Source of the DNA: Neorhizobium sp.
Lineage (GTDB): Bacteria > Pseudomonadota > Alphaproteobacteria > Rhizobiales > Rhizobiaceae
NCBI GenBank assembly: GCA_028283725.1
Contig: JAPWKC010000004.1
Coordinates: forward strand, 186,001-250,000
DNA length: 64,000 nt
Direction: 5' to 3'
Part shown: positions 34,167 through 44,101 of the stretch, in pieces
Layout: the number at the start of each line of letters is the position of its first letter
Position numbering within the stretch: position 1 is the first letter of the stretch
Program-made: the position numbers and the translations under genes
The notes under the pieces: generated by a model
Told to the model about the DNA's origin: nothing
The model's database searches: none
Seen by the model: only the letters and a program-made list of their open reading frames with translations

Positions 34167-34949
34167 ATGATGGATGCGATCAATACCGTGAGAAGCGAGT
34201 TTGCGGCGCAGGCGACGCTGGACGAGCGGGTCGACCGCGTGTTCGAGGCGATGAAGGCCTTCGGCTTCGAGGCGCTGATCTACGACTACACGCCGGTTCC
34301 CTATGATATCGACGGCGGGATGATGATCCCGTCGCTCATGAAGCTGCGCAACATATCGCATGACATGCCGGACTACTGGATGGACCGGGGTTATTTCCTG
34401 ATCGATCCGGTGCAGAAGGCAGCGATGCGCAGCTCCACCCCCTTTTTCTGGAGTTACGACATTGGCGCCGAGACCCCGATTGTCCGGTTCATGACGGACG
34501 ATACGATGCCCGTCGCCCGATATTTGCGGGAGCGGGACATGTCGAACGGAGTCACCGTTCCGGTCCATATGCCGCGCGGCGACTATGCCACGGTCACGGG
34601 GATCCGGTTCGGCGCGAGCGGCGCGTTTGCGGGGCATGCGTTGCGGCATCTGGCCGAATTCAATCTTCTAGCGCAGGTCTTTCACGAGAGCGCCTATTCA
34701 ACCTTCGATACCACGGCTTTCGGCGCGGGAAAGGTTGTGCTGACGGATCGCGAGCGGCAATGCCTGTCGCATGCGGCGGATGGGCTTTCCGCCAAGGAGA
34801 TATCGCGCGTCATCGATCGCTCCGTTCCAACCGTCGTTATGCATCTCAATTCCGCTGCCCGGAAACTCGGTGCGAAAAATCGCACGCAGGCCGTGGTGCG
34901 GGCCACGCATTACCGGCTGCTCGACACCCCCTTGTCCGATCGTCGATAA
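34167..34949 (+). CDS. LuxR-family solo regulator, plant-associated (OryR/XccR/NesR-like) subgroup
   Basis: A 260-residue regulator with an N-terminal autoinducer-binding domain (about 18-170) and a C-terminal GerE helix-turn-helix (about 192-250: LTDRERQCLSHAADGLSAKE). Aligned on the invariant DPV (Asp80-Pro81; TraR 70-71), TraR Trp57 is Met67 and Tyr61 is Trp71, while Trp85 is kept as Trp95 (TPFFW). The W57M/Y61W pair marks LuxR solos that answer plant-derived molecules rather than acyl-homoserine lactones. No luxI is in the window, and pip is divergent next door. I saw no convincing lux box in the gap. Confidence 0.88.
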   Translation: MMDAINTVRSEFAAQATLDERVDRVFEAMKAFGFEALIYDYTPVPYDIDGGMMIPSLMKLRNISHDMPDYWMDRGYFLIDPVQKAAMRSSTPFFWSYDIGAETPIVRFMTDDTMPVARYLRERDMSNGVTVPVHMPRGDYATVTGIRFGASGAFAGHALRHLAEFNLLAQVFHESAYSTFDTTAFGAGKVVLTDRERQCLSHAADGLSAKEISRVIDRSVPTVVMHLNSAARKLGAKNRTQAVVRATHYRLLDTPLSDRR

Positions 34950-34969
34950 AGGATGCCGATGGCAAAAAT

Positions 34970-35004
34970 GCAGAAAGGGCGGCTCCGAAGGCCGCCCTTT
35001 CTGC
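34970..35004. terminator. Intrinsic terminator, luxR solo / nrdJ
   Basis: GCAGAAAGGGCGGC-loop-GCCGCCCTTTCTGC, a perfect 14-bp stem. The T-run is on the minus-strand exit side (ATTTTTGCC), so it fits nrdJ best and luxR second. Confidence 0.8.
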
Positions 35005-35040
35005 ATGTCCTGATTTTCCTGAACTCATCCGATGCAGGTC

Positions 35041-35068
35041 CATTGGCTGCCTGAGGCAGCAGCCAATG
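35041..35068 (-). terminator. Second hairpin after nrdJ
   Basis: CATTGGCTGC-loop-GCAGCCAATG, a perfect 10-bp inverted repeat immediately after the nrdJ stop, without a T-run. It may stabilise the mRNA 3' end or pause transcription before the terminator at 34970-35004. Confidence 0.4.
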
Positions 35069-35079
35069 TCACTTTGCGA

Positions 35080-38000
35080 TCAGGAGCAGCCGCTCGTTGC
35101 GCCGCAGGTGTCGCACTTCTCGCACGTGCCGTTGCGCACCATCGTGAAGTTCTGGCACTCGGAGCACATGTTGCCCGTGTAGCCCTGCGCGATCGAGCGC
35201 ATGCGGCGTTCGTTTTCCACCTTCTTGGCTTCCGTCTTGGCGGCGGCGGCGTCTGCCGCTGCCTTGTCGGAGAACAGGGCGGTCGCAACCTGCTTTTCCT
35301 CGGCCACGCCTTCCTCGACGATCTCTTCGGCGAGTTCCTTGGCGCGCTCTTCATAGTCGCGCTTGAAGGAGACGATTTCCGAGGTCGAGGCGGCAATCAC
35401 CGGTTCCAGCTTGCGAGCGGCGGAGCCGGCAAACGAGGTTACGGTCGCCGAGGCGCGGGCAGGGGCGGCAGTGGCCGAACCCTTGGCTTCCGAGCCGCTC
35501 AAGCCCTTCTGGCCGCCCTGGATGAGCGTCGGCTTGTAACCGCGCGTCCAACCGGTGGAGACGAGGTTGGTCTTGCCTTCCTGGATGCCCTTGCCGAGTG
35601 CCGTCTGCGAGAAGTCGGACGTATCGACATGTGCCAGATCATGACGGCCGAGATACGAGACGGCGAGTTCGCGGAACACGTAGTCGAGGATCGACGTGGC
35701 GTTCTTGATCGCGTCATTGCCCGTCACGATGCCGGCCGGCTCGAACTTGGTGAAGGTGAAGGCCTCCACATATTCTTCGAGCGGCACGCCATACTGGAGA
35801 CCCAGCGAGATGGCGATGGCGAAATTGTTCATCATCGCACGGAAGGCGGCACCTTCCTTGTGCATGTCGATGAAGATCTCGCCGATGCGGCCGTCGCCGA
35901 ATTCGCCGGTGCGCAGATAGACCTTGTGTCCGCCGACATTCGCCTTCTGGGTATAGCCCTGGCGACGGTTCGGCAGCTTCTCACGCTCGCGGGTGACACG
36001 CTCGATAACACGTTCGACGATCTTTTCGGTGATCTGCACGGCCTGGGCGGCAAGCGGCTGGGCGACCAGTTCCTCGATCGCCTCTTCCGCATCGTCTTCG
36101 TCGATCAGCGAGGCGTTGAGCGGCTGCGAGAGCTTGGAGCCGTCACGATAAAGGGCGTTGGCCTTGAGAGCCAGCTTCCAGGACAGCATATAGGCTGCAC
36201 CGCAATCTTCGACAGTCGCTTCGTTCGGCATGTTGATCGTCTTGGAGATCGCACCCGAGATGAACGGCTGAGCCGCCGCCATCATACGGATATGGCTTTC
36301 GACCGAGAGATAACGCTTGCCGATCTTGCCGCAGGGGTTGGCGCAATCGAAGACGGCCAGATGCTCGTCCTTGAGGAACGGTGCACCTTCGAGCGTCATC
36401 GCACCGCAGACGTGAACGTTGGCCGCTTCGATGTCCTTCTTGGCGAAGCCGAGATGGTCGAGCAGGTTGAAGCTCATGTCGGACAGCTGCTCGTCGGAAA
36501 CCTTCAGCGTTTCCTTCAAGAAGTCGGCGCCGAGCGTCCATTGGTTGAAGACGAACTTGATGTCGAAAGCGCTCTTCAGGGCACCGTTGACCGCTTCGAT
36601 CTTGTCGTCGGTAAAGCCCTTGGCCTTCAGCGTGCCAGGATTGACGCCCGGAGCCTGGTTGAGGTTGCCGTGACCGACGGCATAGGCCTCGATCTCGGCA
36701 ATCTGGCTTTCCGAATAGCCGAGCGAACGCAAAGCGTCGGGAACGGCGCGGTTGATGATCTTGAAGTAGCCGCCGCCGGCGAGCTTCTTGAATTTCACCA
36801 GCGCGAAATCGGGCTCGATACCGGTCGTGTCGCAATCCATCACGAGGCCGATCGTGCCGGTCGGCGCGATCACGCTCGTCTGGGCGTTGCGGTAGCCGTG
36901 CTTTTCACCCAGTTCCAGTGCCTTGTCCCAGGCGGCCTTGGCATGGGTGGCCAGCGTCTGGTCCGGGTTTTCCGAATGATAGAGCGGCACCGGGTTGACC
37001 GAAAGCTGCTCATAGCCGGAGGTCTCGCCATAGGCTGCGCGGCGATGGTTGCGCATGACGCGCAGCATGCTCTCCCGGTTCGGCGCGAAATTCGGGAACG
37101 GACCGAGTTCCGAGGCGATTTCGGCAGATGTCGCGTAGCAGATACCGGTCATGATCGCGGTCAGCGAACCGGCGATCGCGCGGCCTTCCTTACTGTCGTA
37201 AGGGATGCCCGAGGACATCAGGAAGCCGCCGATATTGGCATAGCCGAGGCCGAGCGTGCGGTACTGATAGGAAAGTTCGGCGATTTCCTTCGACGGGAAC
37301 TGCGCCATCATGACCGAGACTTCGAGCACGACGGTCCAGAGACGGACGGCATGTTCGTAATCGTCGATCGCGATGTTCTTCGTCACCTTGTCCTTGAACT
37401 GGAGAAGGTTGAGCGAGGCGAGATTGCAGGCCGTGTCGTCGAGGAACATGTATTCCGAGCACGGGTTCGAGCCGCGGATCGGGCCACCGGCCGGCGAGGT
37501 GTGCCAGTCGTTCATCGTCGTGTTGAAATGGATGCCCGGATCGGCAGAGGCCCATGCGGCGTAGGAAATCTGTTCCCACAGGTCCTTGGCCTTCAGCGTC
37601 TTCATCACGCGGCCGTCCTTGCGGGCGGTCAGGTTCCAGTCACCGCCGTTTTCGACGGCGCGCAGGAAATCGTCCTTCAGCGAGACGGAGTTGTTGGAGT
37701 TCTGGCCCGACACGGTGAGATAGGCTTCCGAATCCCAGTCGGTGTCATAGGTCTTGAACTCGAGATCCTTGTAGCCCTGCTGGGCGAACTGGATGACGCG
37801 CTTGACGTAGTTTTCCGGAACGAGGTCCTTCTTAGCGGCCTTGATCTCGCGCTTCAGCGCCGGGTTCTTCAACGGGTCGTAGCAGTCGTCGCCATCGGCC
37901 TCGCAGTTGACGCAGGCCTTCATGATCGCCTTCAGGTGCCGGGCGACGATCTTGGAGCCGGTCACGAGAGCGGCAACCTTCTGCTCTTCCTTGACCTTCC

Positions 38001-38886
38001 AGTTGATGTATTCCTCGATATCCGGATGGTCGATATCGACGACGACCATCTTGGCCGCGCGACGGGTGGTACCGCCGGACTTGATCGCGCCGGCTGCCCG
38101 GTCGCCGATCTTCAAAAAGCTCATCAGGCCGGAGGACTTGCCGCCGCCGGACAGCTTTTCGCCTTCGCCGCGCAGATGCGAGAAGTTCGAGCCGGTGCCG
38201 GAGCCGTATTTGAACAGGCGCGCTTCGCGAACCCACAGGTCCATGATGCCGCCTTCGTTAACGAGGTCGTCGCCAACGGACTGGATGAAGCAGGCATGCG
38301 GCTGCGGATGCTCATAGGCCGACTTCGACTTGGTGAGCTTGCCGGTGAACGGATCCACATAGAAATGGCCCTGGCCGGGGCCATCAATGCCATAGGCCCA
38401 ATGCAGGCCGGTGTTGAACCACTGCGGCGAATTCGGTGCGACGCGCTGGGTGGCGAGCATGTAGGACAACTCGTCCATGAAGGCCGACGCATCTTCTTCC
38501 GACGTAAAATAGCCGCCCTTCCAGCCCCAGTATGCCCAGGTGCCGGCCAGACGGGTGAAGACCTGGCGCGCATCGATTTCCGAGCCGTAACGCTCGTTCT
38601 CGGGCAGGTCCTTCATCGCCTTTTCATCGGCAACCGAACGCCACAGGAAGGAAGGAACGTTGTTTTCCTCGACCTTCTTCAGGATCTTCGGCACGCCGGC
38701 CTTGCGGAAATACTTCTGCGCCAGAACGTCGGTCGCGACCTGGGAGAACTGCGCCGGCACGTTGATGTCGGCGAGACGGAATACGATGGAGCCATCGGGA
38801 TTGCGGATCTCGCTCACCGCCTGGCGGAATTCGATCTCGCCATAGGCGCCTGTCTCAGGCTTTGTGAAACGACGTTCAATACGCAT
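35080..38886 (-). CDS. nrdJ: Vitamin B12-dependent ribonucleotide reductase (class II)
   Basis: Adenosylcobalamin-dependent reduction of ribonucleotides to deoxyribonucleotides. The 1268-residue protein has the substrate-site region [15 protein letters not shown], the signature [28 protein letters not shown] in two parts, and [20 protein letters not shown]. The redox-active C-terminus is Cys-rich ([22 protein letters not shown]) and serves in disulfide relay. The ATG at 38886 gives the family N-terminus [20 protein letters not shown]. No cobalamin riboswitch is visible upstream, but a spaced pair of NrdR-like boxes is. No class I reductase genes are in the window. Confidence 0.97.
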   Translation of the reverse strand: MRIERRFTKPETGAYGEIEFRQAVSEIRNPDGSIVFRLADINVPAQFSQVATDVLAQKYFRKAGVPKILKKVEENNVPSFLWRSVADEKAMKDLPENERYGSEIDARQVFTRLAGTWAYWGWKGGYFTSEEDASAFMDELSYMLATQRVAPNSPQWFNTGLHWAYGIDGPGQGHFYVDPFTGKLTKSKSAYEHPQPHACFIQSVGDDLVNEGGIMDLWVREARLFKYGSGTGSNFSHLRGEGEKLSGGGKSSGLMSFLKIGDRAAGAIKSGGTTRRAAKMVVVDIDHPDIEEYINWKVKEEQKVAALVTGSKIVARHLKAIMKACVNCEADGDDCYDPLKNPALKREIKAAKKDLVPENYVKRVIQFAQQGYKDLEFKTYDTDWDSEAYLTVSGQNSNNSVSLKDDFLRAVENGGDWNLTARKDGRVMKTLKAKDLWEQISYAAWASADPGIHFNTTMNDWHTSPAGGPIRGSNPCSEYMFLDDTACNLASLNLLQFKDKVTKNIAIDDYEHAVRLWTVVLEVSVMMAQFPSKEIAELSYQYRTLGLGYANIGGFLMSSGIPYDSKEGRAIAGSLTAIMTGICYATSAEIASELGPFPNFAPNRESMLRVMRNHRRAAYGETSGYEQLSVNPVPLYHSENPDQTLATHAKAAWDKALELGEKHGYRNAQTSVIAPTGTIGLVMDCDTTGIEPDFALVKFKKLAGGGYFKIINRAVPDALRSLGYSESQIAEIEAYAVGHGNLNQAPGVNPGTLKAKGFTDDKIEAVNGALKSAFDIKFVFNQWTLGADFLKETLKVSDEQLSDMSFNLLDHLGFAKKDIEAANVHVCGAMTLEGAPFLKDEHLAVFDCANPCGKIGKRYLSVESHIRMMAAAQPFISGAISKTINMPNEATVEDCGAAYMLSWKLALKANALYRDGSKLSQPLNASLIDEDDAEEAIEELVAQPLAAQAVQITEKIVERVIERVTREREKLPNRRQGYTQKANVGGHKVYLRTGEFGDGRIGEIFIDMHKEGAAFRAMMNNFAIAISLGLQYGVPLEEYVEAFTFTKFEPAGIVTGNDAIKNATSILDYVFRELAVSYLGRHDLAHVDTSDFSQTALGKGIQEGKTNLVSTGWTRGYKPTLIQGGQKGLSGSEAKGSATAAPARASATVTSFAGSAARKLEPVIAASTSEIVSFKRDYEERAKELAEEIVEEGVAEEKQVATALFSDKAAADAAAAKTEAKKVENERRMRSIAQGYTGNMCSECQNFTMVRNGTCEKCDTCGATSGCS

Positions 38887-39002
38887 TTGCCTTTTCCCTC
38901 GTCTGTTGTCCCGCTTTGCGGGCGCAAATATCCGTTCCGGCAACTCGCCATCATGGGCAGCCGGCTGAAATTCATTGATCAGGTGATCATCCAATCGATG
39001 CC

Positions 39003-39049
39003 AACCTGTATCTTGTGTCGATGGTGTCCGGCAACACTAAATATAGCGT
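39003..39049 (-). promoter_or_regulatory. Paired NrdR boxes upstream of nrdJ
   Basis: ACACTAAATATAGCGT at 39034-39049 matches the NrdR palindrome ACACTATATATAGTGT at 14 of 16 positions. AACCTGTATCTTGTGT at 39003-39018 matches at 11 of 16. The two start 31 bp apart, the three-helical-turn spacing typical of NrdR pairs. They lie 117-163 bp upstream of the nrdJ start. NrdR repression of nrd genes is established in many bacteria; its action here is inferred. Confidence 0.6.
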
Positions 39050-39833
39050 TAATTTGGATTTCCACCAGATCAAAATCGACTTTACGGAAGACATACGAGC
39101 GCACACGGATATCCGCTGCCAGAGGCCCGTCATGGACACACTGACACTTGCATTTTCCGTGGGTACTCGATGAAGGAACCGGCCTCGTTACTCCCGGTTC
39201 AGTCGCCGCCGCAACATGGTCTCTACATCGCAAATCGGGGGTGATTCGGTCAAGCCGTAGTTCGCAGGAGTTTCTTAACCACAAGATATTGTGCTTTTTG
39301 GCTGTGGATAACGGGGATGACGAATCACCCAAGGATCTCAAGGCCTTGGCGAAGCACCCTCGTTCAGCTGTGACAGCGGCTCACGTTGATTGTGGCATGA
39401 AAGCGGCAGACCGACGCTGCGGAACCCCTGCATTTCCACGTCCTCGGGCCATATTGAGACATATCGGTAACAGGTGTTGCGACATGCGTTTTTCCACCGC
39501 GATTTTTTTGTTTCGGATGGGTTCTTGACAGTGGAATGACAGGGGTAGTTCGGCGGATATCCGTGCCGGTTGACGCAAGGTGAGGGCAGTCGTCGTCGCG
39601 ACGGATGAACAGCTATACCATTGATACGGATAGGGGTTCGATTTGAAGCCGGAGAAGGTGGTGGGGAAATTTTGAGCGTGTTCGCACGGCGCTACAGGCC
39701 TTTCTGAAGGCGGTAACGCGGCTCGAAGAGACGATGCGGCAGGTGGCGCGGCAGGTGGCACGGATGACATCGGTGGCGACTGACGCGTGCCGGCCGTGCG
39801 ATATCACGGCCCGGCAACACCATCATGTGTGTC
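39050..39833. other. Long intergenic region upstream of nrdJ, no gene recognised
   Basis: About 780 bp between the nrdJ promoter area and gpt. Open frames exist on both strands (for example 39148-39528 plus, 39381-39770 minus), but they overlap, lack ribosome sites and have unnatural composition. One perfect DnaA-box sequence (TGTGGATAA, 39303-39311) and a TTAACCA motif (39275-39281) are present. A small RNA or a decayed gene cannot be excluded. Confidence 0.4.
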
Positions 39834-40331
39834 TTACCCGCGATGGCCCTTGGCGATCGGTTCCTGGTAGGTGAAGCCCATATCCCAGGGGAAGTAGATC
39901 CAGGTATCCTGCGAGACTTCGGTGACGAACGTGTCGATCGTCGGCACGCCGGAGGGTTTTGCGTAGACGCAGGCGAAATGCGCCCTGGGCAGCATGGCGC
40001 GCACTTCGAGGGCGGTCTTGCCGGTGTCGGTCAGGTCATCAACGACGAGCACGCCTTCGCCGCCGTTTTCAAGCAGTTCCGGCGAGATGCCCTTGAGAAG
40101 GACTGTCTCGCCCTGATCGACATAGTCATGGCGGGTGGCAATGCAGACGGTGTCGATCAGGCGGATATTGAGCTCTCGCGAGATGATGGCCGCCGGCACG
40201 AGGCCACCGCGGGTGATGCAAACGATGGCGCGAAATTCCTGGCCGAGACCGGAGAGACGCCAGGCAAGCGCGCGGGCGTCGCGGTGGAACTGGTCCCAGG
40301 AAACGGGAAAGGCTTTGTCGGGAAGGGACAT
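39834..40331 (-). CDS. gpt: Xanthine phosphoribosyltransferase
   Basis: Salvages xanthine and guanine to XMP and GMP using PRPP. The 165-residue protein has the PRPP-binding loop [14 protein letters not shown] and the early segment [19 protein letters not shown]. The C-terminal [13 protein letters not shown] is the nucleobase-site region of bacterial Gpt. The ATG at 40331 ([18 protein letters not shown]) is chosen over the upstream in-frame start at 40367. It appears monocistronic, 116 bp downstream of the glycosyltransferase gene on the same strand. Confidence 0.93.
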   Translation of the reverse strand: MSLPDKAFPVSWDQFHRDARALAWRLSGLGQEFRAIVCITRGGLVPAAIISRELNIRLIDTVCIATRHDYVDQGETVLLKGISPELLENGGEGVLVVDDLTDTGKTALEVRAMLPRAHFACVYAKPSGVPTIDTFVTEVSQDTWIYFPWDMGFTYQEPIAKGHRG

Positions 40332-40447
40332 GGTCGATCTGCCGTGAGCGAGGGTTGAATAAGCCATCGCTCATAGCGGGTTTGCCGCCGATCTGGCAAG
40401 CGCCCACGCAAGCCGCGTCTGCCGGAGCGAGGCTTGCGTGCGACGCC

Positions 40448-41944
40448 CTACTTCATCGCCACGGCCTGGGTCGCCGGCACCAGGCAATTGGGCGTCATCT
40501 TCTGGACATAGACCGTCTGTCCGCGCCGGTACCCGTAAGGAACCGCCCAGCGCCCGACCACTTCGGCCGGCACGCCCTCGCAGGTGGCGACCGCAAGCGA
40601 CGCATAGAGAACCGGGCCGCCGATCGCCTCCGGCATGGAGAAGGTCTGCTCGTAATAGCTTTCCGGAAAACCGTCGCGCGGCTTGGCATAGATCGTCAGC
40701 GGCCGGCCGCGCAGGGTGTAGAAGAGATCGGCCAGCATGCCGCGGTCGCCCGCGACGATGACGCCGATCTTTTCCTTCTTGGCCGTTTCGGCAATGAATT
40801 CGCTGACGGCGGCGCGCCCGACATAGCGCTTCATGACCAGATCACCGTTCGGCAGTTTCAGCGCATAGGCAAAGACGGTCAGAAGCGGGATGACGACCGC
40901 GACCACTGCATTGATGACGAGCGAGGTGCGCAGGACCCACCATGGCAGGATCATCATCACACCGCAGGCAAGAACCGTACCGGCGACATAGGCCGGCACC
41001 CCCCAATTGGCATTCGCATCGCCGAAGATCGCCTGAACCGTGATCAGGAGAATGCAGGGTAAAGAAAGCCAGACGAGCAGCTTTTCCCGATCCCCGCTTC
41101 GACCCCTGATCATCCGCCAACCAGCCCACAGGATCATCGCAAAGACGATCGGACCCACCACACCGAACTGGGCGGCAAGGAAGCCCGGTCCGTCGAGAAT
41201 GTCGAGATGGGCCTTGTGGGTGCCGACATTCCAGTTGGCGATGCTTTCCGTATGACGAACGGTGACAGCGCCGTGGGTGACGTTCCACCACAGATTGGGT
41301 GCGACGACGATCCCGCCGATGACGGCTGCAATGCCGGTGTCGCGCCAGGAAATCCGCGCCGAACGGATGGTCAGCATCGCGATGAAGACACCCGGCAGAA
41401 GGAAAAGAACCGAATATTTCGTCATGAAGGCCAGGCCGAGCGACAGGCCGAGCCCGATTGCAGCCAGCGCCGAAGCGCCTTTGGTCAGTCGCACGAAGAG
41501 CATGATCGCAACGGTGAGGAACGTCAGCTGGATCGTATCGGTGGACATCAGGACCGAGGACAGCGATACCGCTGGCAAAGTGACGAAGGTGACGCCCGCC
41601 CAGGGTGCTGCATCCCGTCCGATCGTGCGTGCCGCAAGCGGGATCATCAGAAGTGCGGTCGCCATATGAAAGAGCGGCGCCGGCAGCCTCACCCAGAATG
41701 TCGAATCCGAATGGCCGATCATGTTGGAAAGGCGGATGATCCAGCCGATCATCGGCGGTTTCGAGTAATAGCCGAAATCCGGATTTTGACCCCAGAGCCA
41801 GTACTGCGCCTCGTCGACGAAAAGATCCGTCTGGTTGACCCATAGCAGAACGATGCGCCAGAGCGTGAAAGTGAGGATGATCGCCACCGCGGCCTTGACC
41901 GAAAGGGCGATCGGCCGCGGATGAGAGGAGAAGAAGTTTTTCAT
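40448..41944 (-). CDS. Glycosyltransferase family 39 (ArnT/PMT-like) membrane protein
   Basis: A polytopic inner-membrane glycosyltransferase of 498 residues using polyprenyl-phosphate sugars. After the first helix there is the catalytic acidic motif NQTDLFVDEAQYWLWGQN and YSKPPMIGW, characteristic of GT39/GT83. About ten membrane helices follow, then a periplasmic domain from about residue 370. The sugar and acceptor (lipid A, glycan or protein) cannot be told. The ATG at 41944 (MKNFFSSHPRP) is preferred to the start at 42007. Confidence 0.87.
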   Translation of the reverse strand: MKNFFSSHPRPIALSVKAAVAIILTFTLWRIVLLWVNQTDLFVDEAQYWLWGQNPDFGYYSKPPMIGWIIRLSNMIGHSDSTFWVRLPAPLFHMATALLMIPLAARTIGRDAAPWAGVTFVTLPAVSLSSVLMSTDTIQLTFLTVAIMLFVRLTKGASALAAIGLGLSLGLAFMTKYSVLFLLPGVFIAMLTIRSARISWRDTGIAAVIGGIVVAPNLWWNVTHGAVTVRHTESIANWNVGTHKAHLDILDGPGFLAAQFGVVGPIVFAMILWAGWRMIRGRSGDREKLLVWLSLPCILLITVQAIFGDANANWGVPAYVAGTVLACGVMMILPWWVLRTSLVINAVVAVVIPLLTVFAYALKLPNGDLVMKRYVGRAAVSEFIAETAKKEKIGVIVAGDRGMLADLFYTLRGRPLTIYAKPRDGFPESYYEQTFSMPEAIGGPVLYASLAVATCEGVPAEVVGRWAVPYGYRRGQTVYVQKMTPNCLVPATQAVAMK

Positions 41945-42133
41945 GCCTGGCTGCGTCTCGCCCGTCTCTGTGTCGTCCTTCGGCCCGCGAGAGGACGGGC
42001 GAATCACTCGCCGTCTGGAATGTCGCGAAGCGTTATCCGATGATATTTATGCTGTCATGACAAAGACGCGAAGAGGGGCGCGAACGGGCGGCAATCCGAT
42101 GTCCATTCGTCATTGATCGCCGCTATTCGTCGC

Positions 42134-42517
42134 TCAGGATCGGCGCTCATCCTGTTTTCCGATCCGGCCGAGATGGGTGAAGGCAAAGCCGTCGGGTAAT
42201 TTCAAGCCATAGCCCAGCATCCGGTCGAAGCCGGAATGAGCGAGCCAGAGTGCGCCGACAAGTGTCAGGTCATGAAGTGGAAGGATGAGCCCGAGCGCCA
42301 CCATCGCCGCGCCCGCGGCATAGACATGCAACACGTTATAAACTGCCGCTCCCACCTTCGGCCCCCATAGATAGCCGAAAAAGCTCAGGTCCGGGGCAAA
42401 GAAGATGAGAAGCGCTGCCCACCATTCCATGGCGTCGTTCCAGTGTCGGAACAGGGCAAGGCCGACGACGAAGATGATCGCCGCCTCGACGCGCTGCCAG
42501 AGAATGGCTTGGGACAT
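42134..42517 (-). CDS. DUF4260 family membrane protein
   Basis: A small integral membrane protein of 127 residues with four hydrophobic segments and the family signatures FFAPDLSFFGYLWGPKVGA, YNVLHVY and LWLAHSGFDRMLGYGLKLPDGFAFTHLG. The last is strongly conserved in DUF4260 (YvbF-like) proteins. No function is established. CAGGAGCACAGC before the ATG at 42517 is a good ribosome site; the frame open to 42790 upstream is not conserved. Confidence 0.85.
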   Translation of the reverse strand: MSQAILWQRVEAAIIFVVGLALFRHWNDAMEWWAALLIFFAPDLSFFGYLWGPKVGAAVYNVLHVYAAGAAMVALGLILPLHDLTLVGALWLAHSGFDRMLGYGLKLPDGFAFTHLGRIGKQDERRS

Positions 42518-43059
42518 GCTGTGCTCCTGGAACGCCCCTCGACCATCAGGCGGCGCGGGATGAAGAGAGATCGGGTTGCAAGGTCGATGGCCAGCGGCGT
42601 CATCCGTGAAAACGGGAGCATGTTCAATATGCCAAGGGTGCGGATGATCGTTTCCGCTTCCGATCACGTCTGACTTACACGATCCGAGCAACATCGGCGA
42701 GGTCCACCAGCGTCTTCCAAGACGAAGGCTAGAAGACCGTAGGCCTTGCCTTGCAGGCCTTTTATGATCCGTGCGCCATTGTCTTTGCACCGTGATCCTC
42801 AGGTGAAATCAGCCGCTTTCGCCATGTCGGTCACGGGAGGGATGGCAGCAATTCGTCCAACCCGGACGCCATGATCCGGCACTCCGTTCGTCGTCCAATC
42901 TCCATCGGCGAACCGCTGGTCCGATCCGGACGGTGCCGACGGGGAGCGATCTGCGGCGACTATGCGAGGGCTCCGAATGTACCGTGATGACACCAGCATG
43001 TAGTCGGGCCGACATGCCTTAACGCAAGCCGGCCCGATCGAAAAGTTGGCAAACAGCGG
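42518..43059. other. Intergenic region, no gene recognised (542 bp)
   Basis: Between the DUF4260 gene start and the end of the universal stress gene. Only short overlapping frames occur (for example 42799-42999 minus) and none has a plausible ribosome site or protein-like composition. It must contain the promoter of the DUF4260 gene; no regulatory motif is identified. Confidence 0.4.
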
Positions 43060-43899
43060 TTATCGTGCAATCAGCGTGATGGCCGTCATCGTGTCGAGCA
43101 CGCTGCGGGTGACACCGCCGAAGAGCATTTCCCACCAGCGGGAATGGCCGTAGCCGCCCATGACCAGAAGGTCGATACTGCCATCCGACAACCGGTTTTC
43201 GATCGCGGCGGCCGGGGTGATGCCGGCACCTTCCTGCGTGGTGACCGTCACCTTGACGTCATGGCGTGAGAGCGTCGCAGCGATTTCGGCGCCGGCAAAT
43301 TGCGGATCGCGATCGCCGCGTTCCGGCGGATCGACGATCAGGATCTCGACACTTTCAGCAGCCTTCAGAAAGGGAAGGGCATCGAACGTGGCACGAGCCG
43401 CCTCGCGGGAGCCGTTCCAGGCGACGAGTACCCGGCGGATCGGCTTCGGCGCCTTCATGACGAAGGGCACGAGCAGCAGCGGCCGGCCGCTTTCGAAGAG
43501 GAATGTTTCGAGATCGGCGGTATGATCAGAGGTGCCGGGGCCGCTCTGGCTGGCGATGATGAGGTCGGCGCTTCGTGCGGTCTCCATGACCGAGCTTGCG
43601 CCATAGCCGGCAGCAGACATGAAGCTGCGCCACTCGGTCGAAACGCCTTCGCGCGTCGCCTTTGACGAGAAGATCTGCGCGACTTCCGTGGTTTCCTTGC
43701 GGGCGACTTCCTGCAGCATCTGCACGGCGGCGGGATCGGGAATTTCCATCGGCGCGATCAGCGGGATGGCGGACAGAATTTCCGCATGCACGCCGATCAC
43801 ATGCGCCGAAAAGGTCTCGGCCAGCGACAGGGCGAAATCGGTGATCTGCCGGGCATTGTCCGGCGTGTCGAGGACGGTGAGAATGGTCTTGTAGGCCAT
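43060..43899 (-). CDS. Universal stress protein, tandem UspA domains
   Basis: A 279-residue protein made of two Usp domains (about 1-145 and 150-279). The first begins YKTILTVLDTPDNARQ and the second IRRVLVAWNGSREAARA. The second ends in MGGYGHSRWWEMLFGGVTRSVL, close to the ATP-binding Gly motif G-x2-G-x9-G-S/T. Tandem Usp proteins in rhizobia are often induced under low oxygen or stationary phase. An FNR/FixK-like box lies 77-90 bp upstream, which suits oxygen control. Monocistronic. Confidence 0.92.
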   Translation of the reverse strand: MAYKTILTVLDTPDNARQITDFALSLAETFSAHVIGVHAEILSAIPLIAPMEIPDPAAVQMLQEVARKETTEVAQIFSSKATREGVSTEWRSFMSAAGYGASSVMETARSADLIIASQSGPGTSDHTADLETFLFESGRPLLLVPFVMKAPKPIRRVLVAWNGSREAARATFDALPFLKAAESVEILIVDPPERGDRDPQFAGAEIAATLSRHDVKVTVTTQEGAGITPAAAIENRLSDGSIDLLVMGGYGHSRWWEMLFGGVTRSVLDTMTAITLIAR

Positions 43900-43975
43900 G
43901 GCGATATTTCCTCAAGCGTATCTTCGGACTGAACCTGTCTGTTGCTCAGTCTCTGAATATAAACTGTGTCGCACC

Positions 43976-43989
43976 TTGATCCCGGTCAA
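43976..43989 (-). promoter_or_regulatory. FNR/FixK-type box upstream of the universal stress gene
   Basis: TTGAT-CCCG-GTCAA, one mismatch from the anaerobox TTGAT-N4-ATCAA. Its centre is 83 bp upstream of the start codon, and AT-rich -10-like sequence (TATATT on the minus strand, 43955-43960) lies between. The only gene it can serve is the usp gene, because the neighbour on the other side ends toward it. Confidence 0.65.
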
Positions 43990-44101
43990 GGATGGCGCCT
44001 TAAGGATTGCCAATCGGATTGCGGCTTCGTCCGCCGGTCGATGGAGGCCTTGCGCCGTTCAAAACGGCGCAAGGCGAATGTTCGAGCCCACGGGAAAGCC
44101 C

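Noticed and set aside
35032..39144. A 1370-residue open frame antisense to nrdJ
   Set aside because: Mirror frame of a GC-rich gene; composition rich in Arg, Gly and Asp with no domain. NrdJ on the other strand is unmistakable.
38887..39150. Cobalamin riboswitch in front of nrdJ
   Set aside because: Expected because the enzyme uses B12, but no B12-box-like sequence was found on the minus strand.
39381..39770. 129-residue minus-strand open frame upstream of gpt
   Set aside because: No ribosome site, Pro/Ala/Ser-rich unnatural sequence and an overlapping plus-strand frame of equal quality.
42799..42999. 66-residue minus-strand frame before the universal stress gene
   Set aside because: No ribosome site, overlapping alternative frame and no protein-like pattern.
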